Source of the DNA: Massilia solisilvae
GTDB lineage: Bacteria > Pseudomonadota > Gammaproteobacteria > Burkholderiales > Burkholderiaceae_D
Direction of reading: 5' to 3'
Length of the DNA: 64,000 bases
Assembly (NCBI RefSeq): GCF_024753215.1
Contig: NZ_JANUGV010000001.1
Location: 434,001-498,000 of the forward strand
The position numbers and the translations under genes are program-made. How positions within the stretch are numbered: the stretch's first letter is position 1; each line of letters starts with the position of its first letter. A model generated the notes under the pieces. The model was not told the origin of the DNA. It made no database searches and worked only from the letters and a program-made list of their open reading frames with translations. This document shows positions 25,355 through 32,927 of the stretch, one piece after another.

Positions 25355-26386
25355 CTAGCTGCCGAAGGCGTGGCTCAGGCCCAGGTGGAACAAATCGCGG
25401 TCGTTCGATTCGCGAAAGGTTTTCACCCGGTGAAACGCGAAGTAGGCCTTGGTGTTCTCGGACAGGTTGCGTTCGAATTGCAGCGTGATCAGGCCGTGCA
25501 CGCCGGTGCGGTTACCCTCGCGGCGGTTTTCGGCAAAGTAGGGTCCGATGCCGGCCTGGGCCGACCAACTGGACGTGAGCGGCTGCACGAACCAGAACTG
25601 CGCCGCCATGCCACGCCGGTCCACGCGTACGCGGTCGTCGCCTTCGAAAATGCCCTTGAACGACATGGCCCACTTGCCGCCGTACTGCTTGGCTTCGAAG
25701 ATCGCGCCGTTGGCGTCCTGGGTGCCGGACTGGCTGGTGAACGAGCGCCCGTACGAGGCGCCGAGCCACAGGCGGCTGCGCGCGAAGTCGGTTTCCGGAA
25801 ACGGCGGCACGTCCGTGAAATGGCGGCCGATGCCGACCATCAGCGCGTCGGAATGGAAGGTGTCGCGCATCGCCACGTGGTTGTAGCCCAGCCGCAGGTG
25901 CGCGCCCTTGGCCCACCAGTCGAGCGGGTAGCGCAAGGCCGCGCTGTACAGGATGCCGCGGCGCGCCTGGTCGATCTGCACGCCGCCCTGGGTGGTGGTG
26001 TTCATGCTGGTGTACGGCCCCACCGACAGTTCGGCCGTGAGCGCGTCGCCAAACCGGCGCGTGTAGGTGAACTGGAAGGCAAAGCCGTCGCGGTGGTTGT
26101 TGTCGGGGTGGCCCTCGTTGTAGTACACAAAGTCGATGCGCGCGGTCGATCTGCTTTCGATCGTGTCCTCGCCGACGATGCGCGGGTTCAGGTCGCGGCC
26201 GGCGCGCACCTCGAAGGCCCGCCAGCGCATCCCCGTGTGGCCGGTGGCCTGGGAACCGTCGATGTGGCCGTTGCCGACCTGGGCGGACAGATAGGCGCCG
26301 CGCTGGTCGGCGTCGAACAGTTGCGCGTGCGTTGGCGCGCACGCGGCGAGCAGCGGCAGCAGCAGGAGTCGCGATTTCATCGTCAT
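25355..26386 (-). CDS. Predicted outer-membrane barrel protein, unknown function
   Basis: A 343-residue exported protein. The signal peptide (KSRLLLLPLLAACAPTHAQ) ends near residue 22; the LAAC within it could alternatively be a lipobox. The mature part shows about a dozen amphipathic strands (for example FAFQFTYTRRFGDALTAELS, YSAALRYPLDWWAKGAHLRL), consistent with a barrel. The last residues (HLGLSHAFGS) put an aromatic near, not at, the C-terminus. I do not recognise the family. The start is either ATG 26386 (MTMKSR) or 26380 (MKSR); a GGGGAAAGG tract upstream fits both. It is convergent with the Tdi1-like gene. Confidence 0.68.
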   Translation of the reverse strand: MTMKSRLLLLPLLAACAPTHAQLFDADQRGAYLSAQVGNGHIDGSQATGHTGMRWRAFEVRAGRDLNPRIVGEDTIESRSTARIDFVYYNEGHPDNNHRDGFAFQFTYTRRFGDALTAELSVGPYTSMNTTTQGGVQIDQARRGILYSAALRYPLDWWAKGAHLRLGYNHVAMRDTFHSDALMVGIGRHFTDVPPFPETDFARSRLWLGASYGRSFTSQSGTQDANGAIFEAKQYGGKWAMSFKGIFEGDDRVRVDRRGMAAQFWFVQPLTSSWSAQAGIGPYFAENRREGNRTGVHGLITLQFERNLSENTKAYFAFHRVKTFRESNDRDLFHLGLSHAFGS

Positions 26387-26488
26387 GCCTTTCCCCGTGG
26401 TTCTAGCCAAGGGGAACAGTATCGCGACCGGCCTGTCAGGCGGTTTGCGCTAGGGCAAGACCAGTTCGCTTCAGCCTGCCTGCATGGA

Positions 26489-27376
26489 TCAGCCGGCTGG
26501 CTGGTTGAGGCTGGCCCACAGGTAGGCGGCGGCCATGGTCCGGTGCGGCGCGTAGCGTGCCAGCAGCGCTTCGGTGCGCGCCAGGTCGGGCTTGCTGTCC
26601 GCGCCCAGCAGGCGCTGCAGCGCCGTGCGAATCGCCACGTCGCCATGCAGCGAGCAGTCCGCGTAGCCGTAGCCGCGCAGCAGGGTGTAGTTGACGGTCC
26701 AGGGCCCGATGCCTTTGACCTCCAGCAGCGCGTGCGCGGCGCGTACCGGATCGTCGTCGCGCGCGAGCGACAGTTCGCCGCTGTCCGCCAGCCGCGCCAC
26801 GCGCAGCAGCGTCTCGGCCTTGGCGCGCGAGAACTTGCGGCTGGTAAGAGCGTCGAGATCGAGCCGGGCCACGTCGGCCGCCTCGGGATAGCACCACAAG
26901 CGGCTCGCATGCTGGCGTCCGGCCTGCTGAATGAAGGTGCGGCGCAGCGCGATCGCAAACGGCAGGTTGATCTGCTGGCCGATGATCGCCCAGGTGAGCG
27001 CCTCGAACACGGTGGCCGACTGCACGATGCGCAGGCCCGGTATGCGCTGCACGACCGCGCCGAGCAGGGCGTCGCCGCGCACTGCTTGCATGAACGGTGC
27101 GGGATCGATGCGCAGGCCGAGGATGTTCAGGAGGGCGTCATGCGCCACCGCGCCCAGGCGCTTGCCGACTTTGCCGCCGGCGTCGATGCGGCATCGCGCG
27201 GCCTGGCTGCCGATCTGCACCTCGAGCACGACCGGCACGCCGTCGAACATCACGCCCTTGCGCAGGGAGGTGGCCGATACCTGTTCGGCGACGGACTCGC
27301 TGTCGCGGCGATGGAAGTCGAGCACGTCCTCGCTGCGGTAGGCAGCGGGCAGCGGGATCGCCAGGGTGGCCGCCAT
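26489..27376 (-). CDS. alkA: DNA-3-methyladenine glycosylase II (AlkA-like)
   Basis: A 295-residue base-excision repair glycosylase that removes alkylated purines. An AlkA N-terminal domain (residues 1-100) precedes the HhH-GPD domain. The helix-hairpin-helix reads LLEVKGIGPWTVNYTLLRGY, and the catalytic Asp follows in CSLHGDVAIR. It lacks the N-terminal Ada-type Cys domain seen in AdaA-AlkA fusions. The ATG abuts the stop codon of the upstream EamA gene with no gap, so the two are translationally linked. Confidence 0.88.
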   Translation of the reverse strand: MAATLAIPLPAAYRSEDVLDFHRRDSESVAEQVSATSLRKGVMFDGVPVVLEVQIGSQAARCRIDAGGKVGKRLGAVAHDALLNILGLRIDPAPFMQAVRGDALLGAVVQRIPGLRIVQSATVFEALTWAIIGQQINLPFAIALRRTFIQQAGRQHASRLWCYPEAADVARLDLDALTSRKFSRAKAETLLRVARLADSGELSLARDDDPVRAAHALLEVKGIGPWTVNYTLLRGYGYADCSLHGDVAIRTALQRLLGADSKPDLARTEALLARYAPHRTMAAAYLWASLNQPAG

Positions 27377-28279
27377 CTATTTGCCCGCCGCCACGGCAGG
27401 GGCGCGGCCAAAGCGCGGCGTGAAGCCGGTGACGAGGGCGGTCCCGACCAGCACGATGGCCGCGCCGGCCACGGTGTACCAGCCGACCACTTCGCCCAGG
27501 AACAGCGAGCCCCACAGGATGCCGAACACCGGGTTGAGGAAGGTGACGGTCAGGGCCGAGGTCGGGCCAATCTCCTCGATCAGGCGGAAGTACAGCAGGT
27601 AGGCGATACCGCTGCACAGCACGCCCAGCGCGAGCACGCTGGCCGCGACGGTGAGCGTGGGTTGGCCTGGCTGCGGGAAGAACGGCAGCGCAGGCAGCAC
27701 CAGCAGGGCCGCGGCCCACATCGAGCCGTGTGCGTTGGCGAACGGCGCCACGCTCCTGGCCGAGCGCGCGTAGGTAGTCGCGATGCCGTAGCTGCAGGCG
27801 GCGGCGAGCGTGGCCATCAGCGCGATGCCGGCGCGGGGCCTGGCGGACACCTTGTCGAAGCCCGCCAGCAGGGCCACGCCCAAGGTGCCCAGCACCAGCC
27901 CAAGCGCAGTGCGCGCCTTGATCGGCTGGCGGCCCCAGACCGCGCCGATGATGGCGCCCCACATTGGCGCGGTCGCGTTCACCACCGACATCACGGACGC
28001 GGACAGCGTGCGCGCCGAGAACGCAAACAGCAGGAACGGCAGGGCGGAATTGAAGAAGCCAAGCACCAGGAAGTGCTTCCAGTTCTCGCGCAAATTCAAG
28101 GGAGCGGCACGCCGGCGCAGCACCAGCCCGACCAGCATCAGGAACAGCGCTGCGAGCAGCACGCGCCACTCGATCAGCACGGCCGGGCCGAGCACCGGCG
28201 CGCTGATGCGCATGAACAGGAACGAGCCGCCCCAGATGGCGGCGAGCGTGACGAGTCGGATCAGGTTTGCAGTGTTCAT
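27377..28279 (-). CDS. EamA/DMT-superfamily transporter
   Basis: A 300-residue membrane protein with ten predicted helices in two EamA repeats. The N-terminal LVTLAAIWGGSFLFMRIS and the second-repeat end VTFLNPVFGILWGSLFLGE are the usual DMT exporter motifs. It probably exports a metabolite; substrate unknown. The start at 28279 (MNTANL) was preferred over an ATG 45 nt upstream. Its TAG stop is immediately followed by the alkA ATG, an exact head-to-tail junction on the minus strand. Confidence 0.88.
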   Translation of the reverse strand: MNTANLIRLVTLAAIWGGSFLFMRISAPVLGPAVLIEWRVLLAALFLMLVGLVLRRRAAPLNLRENWKHFLVLGFFNSALPFLLFAFSARTLSASVMSVVNATAPMWGAIIGAVWGRQPIKARTALGLVLGTLGVALLAGFDKVSARPRAGIALMATLAAACSYGIATTYARSARSVAPFANAHGSMWAAALLVLPALPFFPQPGQPTLTVAASVLALGVLCSGIAYLLYFRLIEEIGPTSALTVTFLNPVFGILWGSLFLGEVVGWYTVAGAAIVLVGTALVTGFTPRFGRAPAVAAGK

Positions 28280-28355
28280 TCTTGTTGTGTGGTTTGGGCA
28301 GGCGCGTATTGTGGCAACCGCCAAGGTGCGCCGCCAGCCGTTTCTTGCGTTCGAA

Positions 28356-29363
28356 TCAGGGCAGGGCGCAGCCAGCGGTGCCGGCGGGCGCGGCCACCGC
28401 GTGCGGCACCAGCAGGCCGGCAGGGACGGCGTTCTTCACCGCCGTCATCTCGGCCAGGATCGAGATCGCGATTTCGGCCGGGGTCTTGCTGCCGATGTAG
28501 ATGCCGACCGGGCCGTGCAGGCGCGCCAGCTGTTCGTCGGTGAGGTCGAACAGCTTGAGGCGTTCGCGGCGTTTGGCGTTGTTCAGGCGCGAGCCGATCG
28601 CGCCGACGTAGAACGCCTCGGACTTGAGCGCTTCCATCAGCGCCAGGTCGTCGAGCTTGGGGTCGTGGGTGAGCGCCACCACGGCGCTGCGCGCATCCAG
28701 GTGCGCCTCGATCACTAGGTCGTCGGGCATCACATGCACCAGCTCCACGCCCGCCACGTCCCAGCCGCTGCGGTATTCTTCGCGCGGGTCGCACACCGTG
28801 ACCCGGTAGTCCATGGCGCTGGCGACCTGCGCCAGGAAGCGCGACAGCTGCCCGGCGCCGATGATGAACAGGCGCCAGCGAGGGCCGTGCACGGTCACCA
28901 GCAGGTCGCCCTCGATGTGCAGGGCGCTGTCGGCGCTGGCGCTGGCCAGGCTGACCGCGCCGGTCTTCAGGTCGATGCGGCGCTCGACGGTGTGGCCGTG
29001 CGCGAGCCGGCCGAGCAGTTCGGGGATGCCGCTGGCGGCCGAGAGCGGCTCGACCGCCAGCTGGATCGTGCCGCCGCAGGGCAGGCCGAAGCGGCGTGCC
29101 TGGTCGGCGCTGATGCCGTAGTCGCGCAAGCAGGGGATGGTCTGGCTGATGCCGTCGCGCGCGACGCTGGCGATCAGGTCGTCCTCGATGCAGCCGCCCG
29201 AAACCGAGCCGACGATCTCGCCGCCCTCGCGGATCGCCAGCATGGCGCCCGGCGGGCGCGGGCTCGAACCCCAGGTCTTGATGACGGTGACGAGTTCGCA
29301 GCGGTGGCCGGCAGCGAGCCAGGCGGCGGCGGTTTTCAGTACTTCGAGGTCGATGCTGTCCAT
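28356..29363 (-). CDS. XdhC/CoxI family protein (molybdenum cofactor handling)
   Basis: A 335-residue protein. The N-terminal XdhC/CoxI domain has VTVIKTWGSSPRPPGAML and SVSGGCIEDD. The C-terminal Rossmann-like domain has FIIGAGQLSRFLAQVA (around residue 170) and KTPAEIAISILAEM near the end. XdhC proteins bind molybdenum cofactor, promote its sulfuration and insert it into xanthine dehydrogenase-type enzymes. No xdhA/xdhB or CO-dehydrogenase genes are adjacent, so it is separated from its client here. The start at 29363 (MDSIDL) is supported; upstream in-frame codons read into a REPIN. Confidence 0.9.
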   Translation of the reverse strand: MDSIDLEVLKTAAAWLAAGHRCELVTVIKTWGSSPRPPGAMLAIREGGEIVGSVSGGCIEDDLIASVARDGISQTIPCLRDYGISADQARRFGLPCGGTIQLAVEPLSAASGIPELLGRLAHGHTVERRIDLKTGAVSLASASADSALHIEGDLLVTVHGPRWRLFIIGAGQLSRFLAQVASAMDYRVTVCDPREEYRSGWDVAGVELVHVMPDDLVIEAHLDARSAVVALTHDPKLDDLALMEALKSEAFYVGAIGSRLNNAKRRERLKLFDLTDEQLARLHGPVGIYIGSKTPAEIAISILAEMTAVKNAVPAGLLVPHAVAAPAGTAGCALP

Positions 29364-29407
29364 GGGCGATTGCCAGATGCCGTCGATGAGGAAATGGCAA
29401 TCATAGC

Positions 29408-29542
29408 GTAGGGTGGGCAGCTTGTGGCGCCGGCCACTGGCCGGCGCCACCCCACGCGTTCAACCGGCGCGGGCGTCATGGCGCACTCGCCGGCTGCGCT
29501 GCCGCTGGCTGAACGCGTGGGCAGAAAACCTGCCCACCCTAC
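29408..29542. repeat. REPIN copy F (135 bp) with a nested 27-bp palindrome
   Basis: Outer units are canonical (GTAGGGTGGGCAG left, CCCACCCTAC right). In the left unit the normal hairpin tip is replaced by a perfect 27-nt palindrome at 29424-29450 (13-bp arms GTGGCGCCGGCCA and its inverse around a single C). The element begins about 45 nt upstream of the xdhC-like start, and its other end is 4 nt after the stop of the M48-like gene. Confidence 0.9.
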
Positions 29543-29546
29543 GGGA

Positions 29547-30629
29547 TCACGGCACCAGGGGCTTTCTGGCCGAGCGCTTGGTCTTGACTTCTGCCACGGT
29601 CCGGTTGATGGCGGCAACGCGCGCATCGACCGCCGGGTGGTTGGCGGTGTACCCGTTGAGCACGGTGGCCGGCACGGTGGTCGCAAGCCGCTTCCAGAAG
29701 TTGTCGTCGCCGTCGATGTTGTAGCCGGCGCGCGCCAGCATGTACACCGCCAGCCGGTCGGCCTGCGCATCCATGTCGGCGGGCATGGCCTTGATGCCGC
29801 CGCTGCCGATCAGCATGGAGTCGTCGGGCTTCACGCGCACCAGGTTGTCGATGATGCTGCCGATGGTGGCCGAGTTGCGCTGCGCCGCCGCGTGGCCAAG
29901 CACGTTGTGCGCAAGGCCGGTGGCGAGCACGTAGGCCAGTTCGTCGTCGCCGCGGGTGAACTCGATCATCCCGCGCGTGACCATGATGCGCTGGCCGTCG
30001 GCATAGGAGTTGACGTTGTCGGCGTTGCCCAGCTCGATCGCGTAGGCGCAGGCGCGCGTGACGGGAATCGTCAGCTCGCGGGTGGCGCCCTTGCGTTCGA
30101 TGGTGAGCGGCAGCGCGGCCTGCGATGCGACCAGCGGCGCGAAGATGGCGCCGGCGCCGGACAGTGCATGGCGGCCGGTGGGCAGCGGCTTGGCGCCGGC
30201 GGCGACCAGGCCGTCGCCGACCTTCAGGCCCGCGCGCGCGGCGCCGCTGCCGGCGAGCACTTCGGTGACCTGCAGGCGCTCGTCCATGCCGAAGGCGACG
30301 TGCGCCGCTTCGTTGTATTCGCCCGGGTAGGAGTAGCGATTTTTGGCGGTGAAGCCGAGCAGGTTGCGCGCGTGCGTCTTGCACAGCTCGGCGTTTTCGA
30401 TCAGGAGCGGAGCCGCCACGTGGTACAGGCGTTCCTGCAGCGCCGCCATGCGCGTGAGGGTCTCGACGTTGGCGGCCATCTGCGGCGTCATGGCCGGCGC
30501 TTCGCGCGTGGGCTGGGCCGCGGTGGACGGGCCGGTCGGCTTCATCGGCGCCTGGGTGGCGCAGGCCGACAGCAGCAGGGCAACGGTGATTCCAAGCGCC
30601 GCGGGGCGCAGGCGATGGATGCGGCTCAT
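29547..30629 (-). CDS. PDZ/M48-peptidase-like lipoprotein with lost catalytic residues
   Basis: A 360-residue probable outer-membrane lipoprotein. The lipobox is LLSAC (Cys23). A PDZ-like segment (MDERLQVTEVLAGSGAARAG, about residues 115-135, and on) precedes an M48-like domain. In M48 enzymes the zinc site is HExxH plus a downstream Glu. Here the aligned stretches read TGLAH (in VLATGLAHNVLGH) and QADRLAVYMLARAGY, where HELAH and EADxxGLYxxARAGY are expected. The first His, the catalytic Glu and the third ligand are all replaced, so it is probably a pseudo-protease. ATG 30629 has GGAG upstream. It is the last gene of the ribF-ileS-lspA-coaBC-dut run. Confidence 0.82.
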   Translation of the reverse strand: MSRIHRLRPAALGITVALLLSACATQAPMKPTGPSTAAQPTREAPAMTPQMAANVETLTRMAALQERLYHVAAPLLIENAELCKTHARNLLGFTAKNRYSYPGEYNEAAHVAFGMDERLQVTEVLAGSGAARAGLKVGDGLVAAGAKPLPTGRHALSGAGAIFAPLVASQAALPLTIERKGATRELTIPVTRACAYAIELGNADNVNSYADGQRIMVTRGMIEFTRGDDELAYVLATGLAHNVLGHAAAQRNSATIGSIIDNLVRVKPDDSMLIGSGGIKAMPADMDAQADRLAVYMLARAGYNIDGDDNFWKRLATTVPATVLNGYTANHPAVDARVAAINRTVAEVKTKRSARKPLVP

Positions 30630-30641
30630 GATTCTCCTCAT

Positions 30642-31091
30642 TTATCCTTTTCCGGTGCTGCCGAAACCGCCGGCGCCCCGTTCAGTCGATGCGAACTCCT
30701 CCACCACGTTAAAGCCCACCTGCAGCACCGGCACCACGACCAGCTGGGCCAGCCGGTCCATGGGCTGCAGCGTGAAGGCGGACTGGCTGCGGTTCCAGGT
30801 CGAGACCATCAGCTGGCCCTGGTAATCGGAGTCAATCAAGCCTACCAGATTGCCCAAAACAATGCCGTTCTTATGGCCGAGCCCGCTGCGCGGCAGGATC
30901 ACTGCCGCATAGCCGGGGTCGGCCAGGTGGATCGCCAGGCCCGTTGGCACCAGGACGGTCTGGCCCGGTTCCAGCGTAAGCGGCGCGTCGATGCAGGCGC
31001 GCAGGTCCAGCCCCGCGCTGCCGGGCGTGGCGTACTGTGGCAGCTGGTCCTTCATGCGCGGGTCGAGGATCTTGATGTCGATGGTTTTCAT
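30642..31091 (-). CDS. dut: Deoxyuridine 5'-triphosphate nucleotidohydrolase
   Basis: A 149-residue homotrimeric dUTPase that hydrolyses dUTP to dUMP and pyrophosphate, keeping uracil out of DNA. All family motifs are visible: [46 protein letters not shown] and the C-terminal P-loop-like [12 protein letters not shown]. Length matches the family. It lies 9 nt downstream of coaBC on the minus strand, the common coaBC-dut pairing. Confidence 0.97.
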   Translation of the reverse strand: MKTIDIKILDPRMKDQLPQYATPGSAGLDLRACIDAPLTLEPGQTVLVPTGLAIHLADPGYAAVILPRSGLGHKNGIVLGNLVGLIDSDYQGQLMVSTWNRSQSAFTLQPMDRLAQLVVVPVLQVGFNVVEEFASTERGAGGFGSTGKG

Positions 31092-31100
31092 GCGTTGTTG

Positions 31101-32327
31101 TCAGGTAAGCAAAGAGCGCTGTTCGAGGCGCTTGGCGATTTCGGAGACCAGCTGGCGCGCCAGCACCAGCTTGGGGGCGCGCGGCAGGACCGTGTGGCCG
31201 GTTTCGTCGAACAGGACGATGCTGTTGTCATCCTGCCCGAAAGTGTGGTGGCCGATATTGCCGACCAACAGAGGAATGCCTTTTTTCTCGCGCTTGGCCG
31301 CGCCAAATTCGAGCAGGTTTTCCGATTCGGCGGCAAAGCCCACGCAGTAGGGCCAGCCGGAGAGGCTGGTGGTGGCGGCCACGGTGGCCAGGATGTCCGG
31401 GTTCTGCTCGAACCGGAGCTGAGGCGGCGCGCCGCCTTCCTGCTTCTTGACCTTCTGGTCGCTCGGGTTGGCCACGCGCCAGTCGGCCACGGCCGCCACG
31501 CCCACGAAGATATGCTGGCCGGGTACGGCGCCCATGACGGCCTCGTACATCTGGCGCGCGCTCTGCACGTCGATGCGGCGCACGCCGTGCGGCGTGGGAA
31601 GGGTGGTGGGGCCGGACACCAGCAGCACCTCGGCGCCGGCCTCGCGCGCGGCGCGCGCGACCGCGTAACCCATCTTGCCGGACGAAAGGTTGGTAATGCC
31701 GCGCACCGGGTCAATCGGCTCGAAGGTCGGGCCGGCGGTGATCAGGACGCGTTTGCCGGCCAATACCTTGGGCTGGAACGAGGCCACCAGCTCGTCGAGC
31801 AGGTCTTGCGGCTCGAGCATGCGGCCAAGGCCGGTCTCGCCGCAGGCTTGCTCGCCGGCGGCAGGACCGAGCACGGCGACGCCGTCCGCGCGCAGCTGGG
31901 CCACGTTGCGCTGCGTGGCCGGGTTCTCCCACATCTCCACGTTCATGGCAGGGGCGACCAGCAGCGGCACATGGCGCGGGCGCGCCAGGCACAGGGTGGA
32001 GAGCAGGTCGTCGCTGGCCCCGTGCACCAGCTTGCGAATGAAGTCGGCCGAGCAGGGCGCGATGAGCACCGCGGCGGCCCCGCGCGTGAGATCGATGTGC
32101 GCCATGTTGTTGGCGATGCGCGGGTCCCACTGATCGGTATAAACCGTATGCCCCGACAGCGCCTGCATCGTGACCGCGCCGATGAAGTGCGTCGCGGCCT
32201 CGGTCATCACCACCTGCACGCTGGCGCCTTGCTTGACCAGCGCGCGGCACAGCTCGGCGGCCTTGTAGCAGGCCACGCCGCCGGACAGGCCCAGTACGAT
32301 TTTCTTCCCGTTCAGGTCCAGGCTCAT
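31101..32327 (-). CDS. coaBC: Bifunctional phosphopantothenoylcysteine decarboxylase / synthetase
   Basis: A 408-residue coenzyme A biosynthesis enzyme. The N-terminal CoaC flavoprotein domain (residues 1-190) begins KKIVLGLSGGVACYKAAELC and includes PAMNVEMWENPATQ. The CoaB synthetase domain follows (KRVLITAGPTFEPIDPVR, then ISNxSSGKMG seen as ITNLSSGKMGYAVA). It makes 4'-phosphopantetheine from 4'-phosphopantothenate and cysteine. It sits between lspA (13-nt gap) and dut (9-nt gap). Confidence 0.97.
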   Translation of the reverse strand: MSLDLNGKKIVLGLSGGVACYKAAELCRALVKQGASVQVVMTEAATHFIGAVTMQALSGHTVYTDQWDPRIANNMAHIDLTRGAAAVLIAPCSADFIRKLVHGASDDLLSTLCLARPRHVPLLVAPAMNVEMWENPATQRNVAQLRADGVAVLGPAAGEQACGETGLGRMLEPQDLLDELVASFQPKVLAGKRVLITAGPTFEPIDPVRGITNLSSGKMGYAVARAAREAGAEVLLVSGPTTLPTPHGVRRIDVQSARQMYEAVMGAVPGQHIFVGVAAVADWRVANPSDQKVKKQEGGAPPQLRFEQNPDILATVAATTSLSGWPYCVGFAAESENLLEFGAAKREKKGIPLLVGNIGHHTFGQDDNSIVLFDETGHTVLPRAPKLVLARQLVSEIAKRLEQRSLLT

Positions 32328-32340
32328 TGGAGTGCCCCCC

Positions 32341-32862
32341 TCATTGCTTGTTCACGCGGCGCAGCTCGTCGAAGATGAACAGGATCGCGCCGATGGTGAT
32401 CGCCGAGTCGGCGATGTTAAAGGCCGGGAAGTGGCCGAAGCCCTCCCAGTGGAAGTCGAGGAAGTCGATCACGTGGCCGTAGGCCAGGCGGTCGATCACG
32501 TTGCCAAGCGCGCCGCCCATGATCAGCGCGAGCGCCCAGCAGAACAGGCGCTGGCCGGCGTGGCGGCGCAGCAGGTAGAGGATGAAACCGACCGCGCCGA
32601 GCGCGATCGCGGTGAACAGGTAGCGCTGCCAGCCGCCCTGATTGGACAGGAAGCTGAACGCTGCGCCCTCGTTGTAGGCCAGCACCAGGTTGAAGAAGCC
32701 GGTGATGGTCTTTTCCTCGCCATGCATGAACAGCGTGGTGATGGTGATCTTGGAGAGCTGGTCGAGCAGGATGACGATGAAGGCGAGGCCCAGCCACGGC
32801 ATCAGGCTGTTGGCGCGGGAAGCGGGGGCGCTTACAAAGGCCGGTTTCTTTTTGGTTGCCAT
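32341..32862 (-). CDS. lspA: Lipoprotein signal peptidase (signal peptidase II)
   Basis: A 173-residue inner-membrane aspartyl protease with four hydrophobic helices that cleaves prolipoprotein signal peptides. The two catalytic Asp regions are intact: [20 protein letters not shown] and [15 protein letters not shown]. It follows ileS by 65 nt, the widely conserved ileS-lspA order. The start at 32862 (MATKKK) is used; an upstream ATG would add 11 residues with no ribosome site. Confidence 0.96.
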   Translation of the reverse strand: MATKKKPAFVSAPASRANSLMPWLGLAFIVILLDQLSKITITTLFMHGEEKTITGFFNLVLAYNEGAAFSFLSNQGGWQRYLFTAIALGAVGFILYLLRRHAGQRLFCWALALIMGGALGNVIDRLAYGHVIDFLDFHWEGFGHFPAFNIADSAITIGAILFIFDELRRVNKQ

Positions 32863-32927
32863 ATTGTCGTTGTCAGGGTCGAGGGCCGCCCGCATCGCTT
32901 GTCGCGCTGCGGGCGGGACCGATCACT

